Part shown: in pieces, positions 63,881-64,000 of the stretch
Layout: the number at the start of each line of letters is the position of its first letter
Numbering within the stretch: position 1 is the stretch's first letter
NCBI RefSeq assembly: GCF_900188235.1
Contig: NZ_FZNT01000006.1
Coordinates: forward strand, 1-64,000
From: Lutibacter agarilyticus
Lineage (GTDB): Bacteria > Bacteroidota > Bacteroidia > Flavobacteriales > Flavobacteriaceae
Length of the DNA stretch: 64,000 nt
Direction: 5' to 3'
Translations under genes and position numbers: made by a program
The notes under the pieces: model-generated
The model's input: only the letters and a program-made list of their open reading frames with translations
Told to the model about the DNA's origin: nothing
Databases searched by the model: none

Positions 63881-64000
63881 TTGAAAATAGTTATAATTAA
63901 TTACGGAGCAGGAAATATTCAGTCTATAAAATTCGCTATAAAGCGTTTAGGCTACGAAGCTGTGTTATCGCATGATGAAGAAGAAATAAGAAATGCCGAT
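63881..64000 (+). CDS. hisH: Imidazole glycerol phosphate synthase subunit HisH (partial)
   Basis: The first 40 codons, cut by the window end, from a TTG at 63881: KIVIINYGAGNIQSIKFAIK then RLGYEAVL. NYGAGN is the conserved start of the HisH glutaminase. It gives ammonia to HisF. Too short for the translated list but clearly the next gene of the his operon. Confidence 0.9.
   Translation, partial: MKIVIINYGAGNIQSIKFAIKRLGYEAVLSHDEEEIRNAD

Overview
The window looks like a chromosome segment of a marine-type Flavobacteriaceae bacterium (Bacteroidota). The DNA is AT-rich by eye (not computed). Promoters show the Bacteroidota -7 box TAnnTTTG. One gene carries a type IX secretion sorting domain, and core genes (bifunctional hisB, dnaX without zinc cysteines, single-chain purL, CPA2 antiporter) are of the usual flavobacterial form. 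No rRNA, tRNA or CRISPR array was recognised.

Layout. 1-2000: a tandem array of ~250-276 bp units interrupted by a HigBA-type toxin-antitoxin pair. 2000-5900: small accessory genes, including an overlapping four-gene membrane module (TM2 / DUF2752 / DUF4870-like / M48 peptidase), then a decayed copy of the 3' end of an McrC-like gene whose intact copy lies 31 kb away. 5900-9000: likely core genes (YchJ family, a small conserved protein, an SLC12-like transporter).

9025-40592: a probable integrated island of ~31.5 kb. Its right end is the last 18 bp of mnmE, the kind of site used by SGI1-type elements. Its left end is an imperfect copy of those 18 bp that still reads C-I-G-K-stop. A tyrosine recombinase with two HTH/excisionase-like proteins and a zinc-ribbon protein sits just inside the right end, and GGTACAA motifs near both ends may be recombinase arm sites. 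Cargo: an OLD-family ATPase/TOPRIM nuclease with a small membrane protein; a single gene bounded by integron-cassette-like inverted ends; a secreted M4 metalloprotease with four CUB domains; a PKD protein; several unknowns; and a defence block. The block holds type I restriction-modification (hsdR, hsdM, hsdS) with a Schlafen-like AlbA_2 gene between hsdR and hsdM, a P-loop kinase, a PD-(D/E)XK-like protein, a KAP-family membrane NTPase overlapping a Cys/His protein, a GIY-YIG remnant and an McrBC-like pair. Two decayed copies of the hsdS 3' tail punctuate this block, suggesting cargo genes were added one at a time.

40575-64000: core chromosome. It contains mnmE (with a heptamer repeat at its promoter), antiporter-miaE-DUF4268, dnaX, an acyl-CoA ligase followed by a paralogue collapsed to its two ends, the anaerobic pyruvate formate-lyase set pflB-pflA-focA, a ThrE-type exporter, purL (two in-frame repeat insertions), and the histidine operon hisG-D-C-B-H with a five-His leader peptide and attenuator.

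The best candidates for something undescribed are the KAP NTPase plus Cys/His protein pair (29154-32404), the OLD nuclease plus membrane protein pair (9737-12242), the hsdS-tail modules, and the cassette-like gene at 12375-13200. No database search was run; all family names come from motif recognition.
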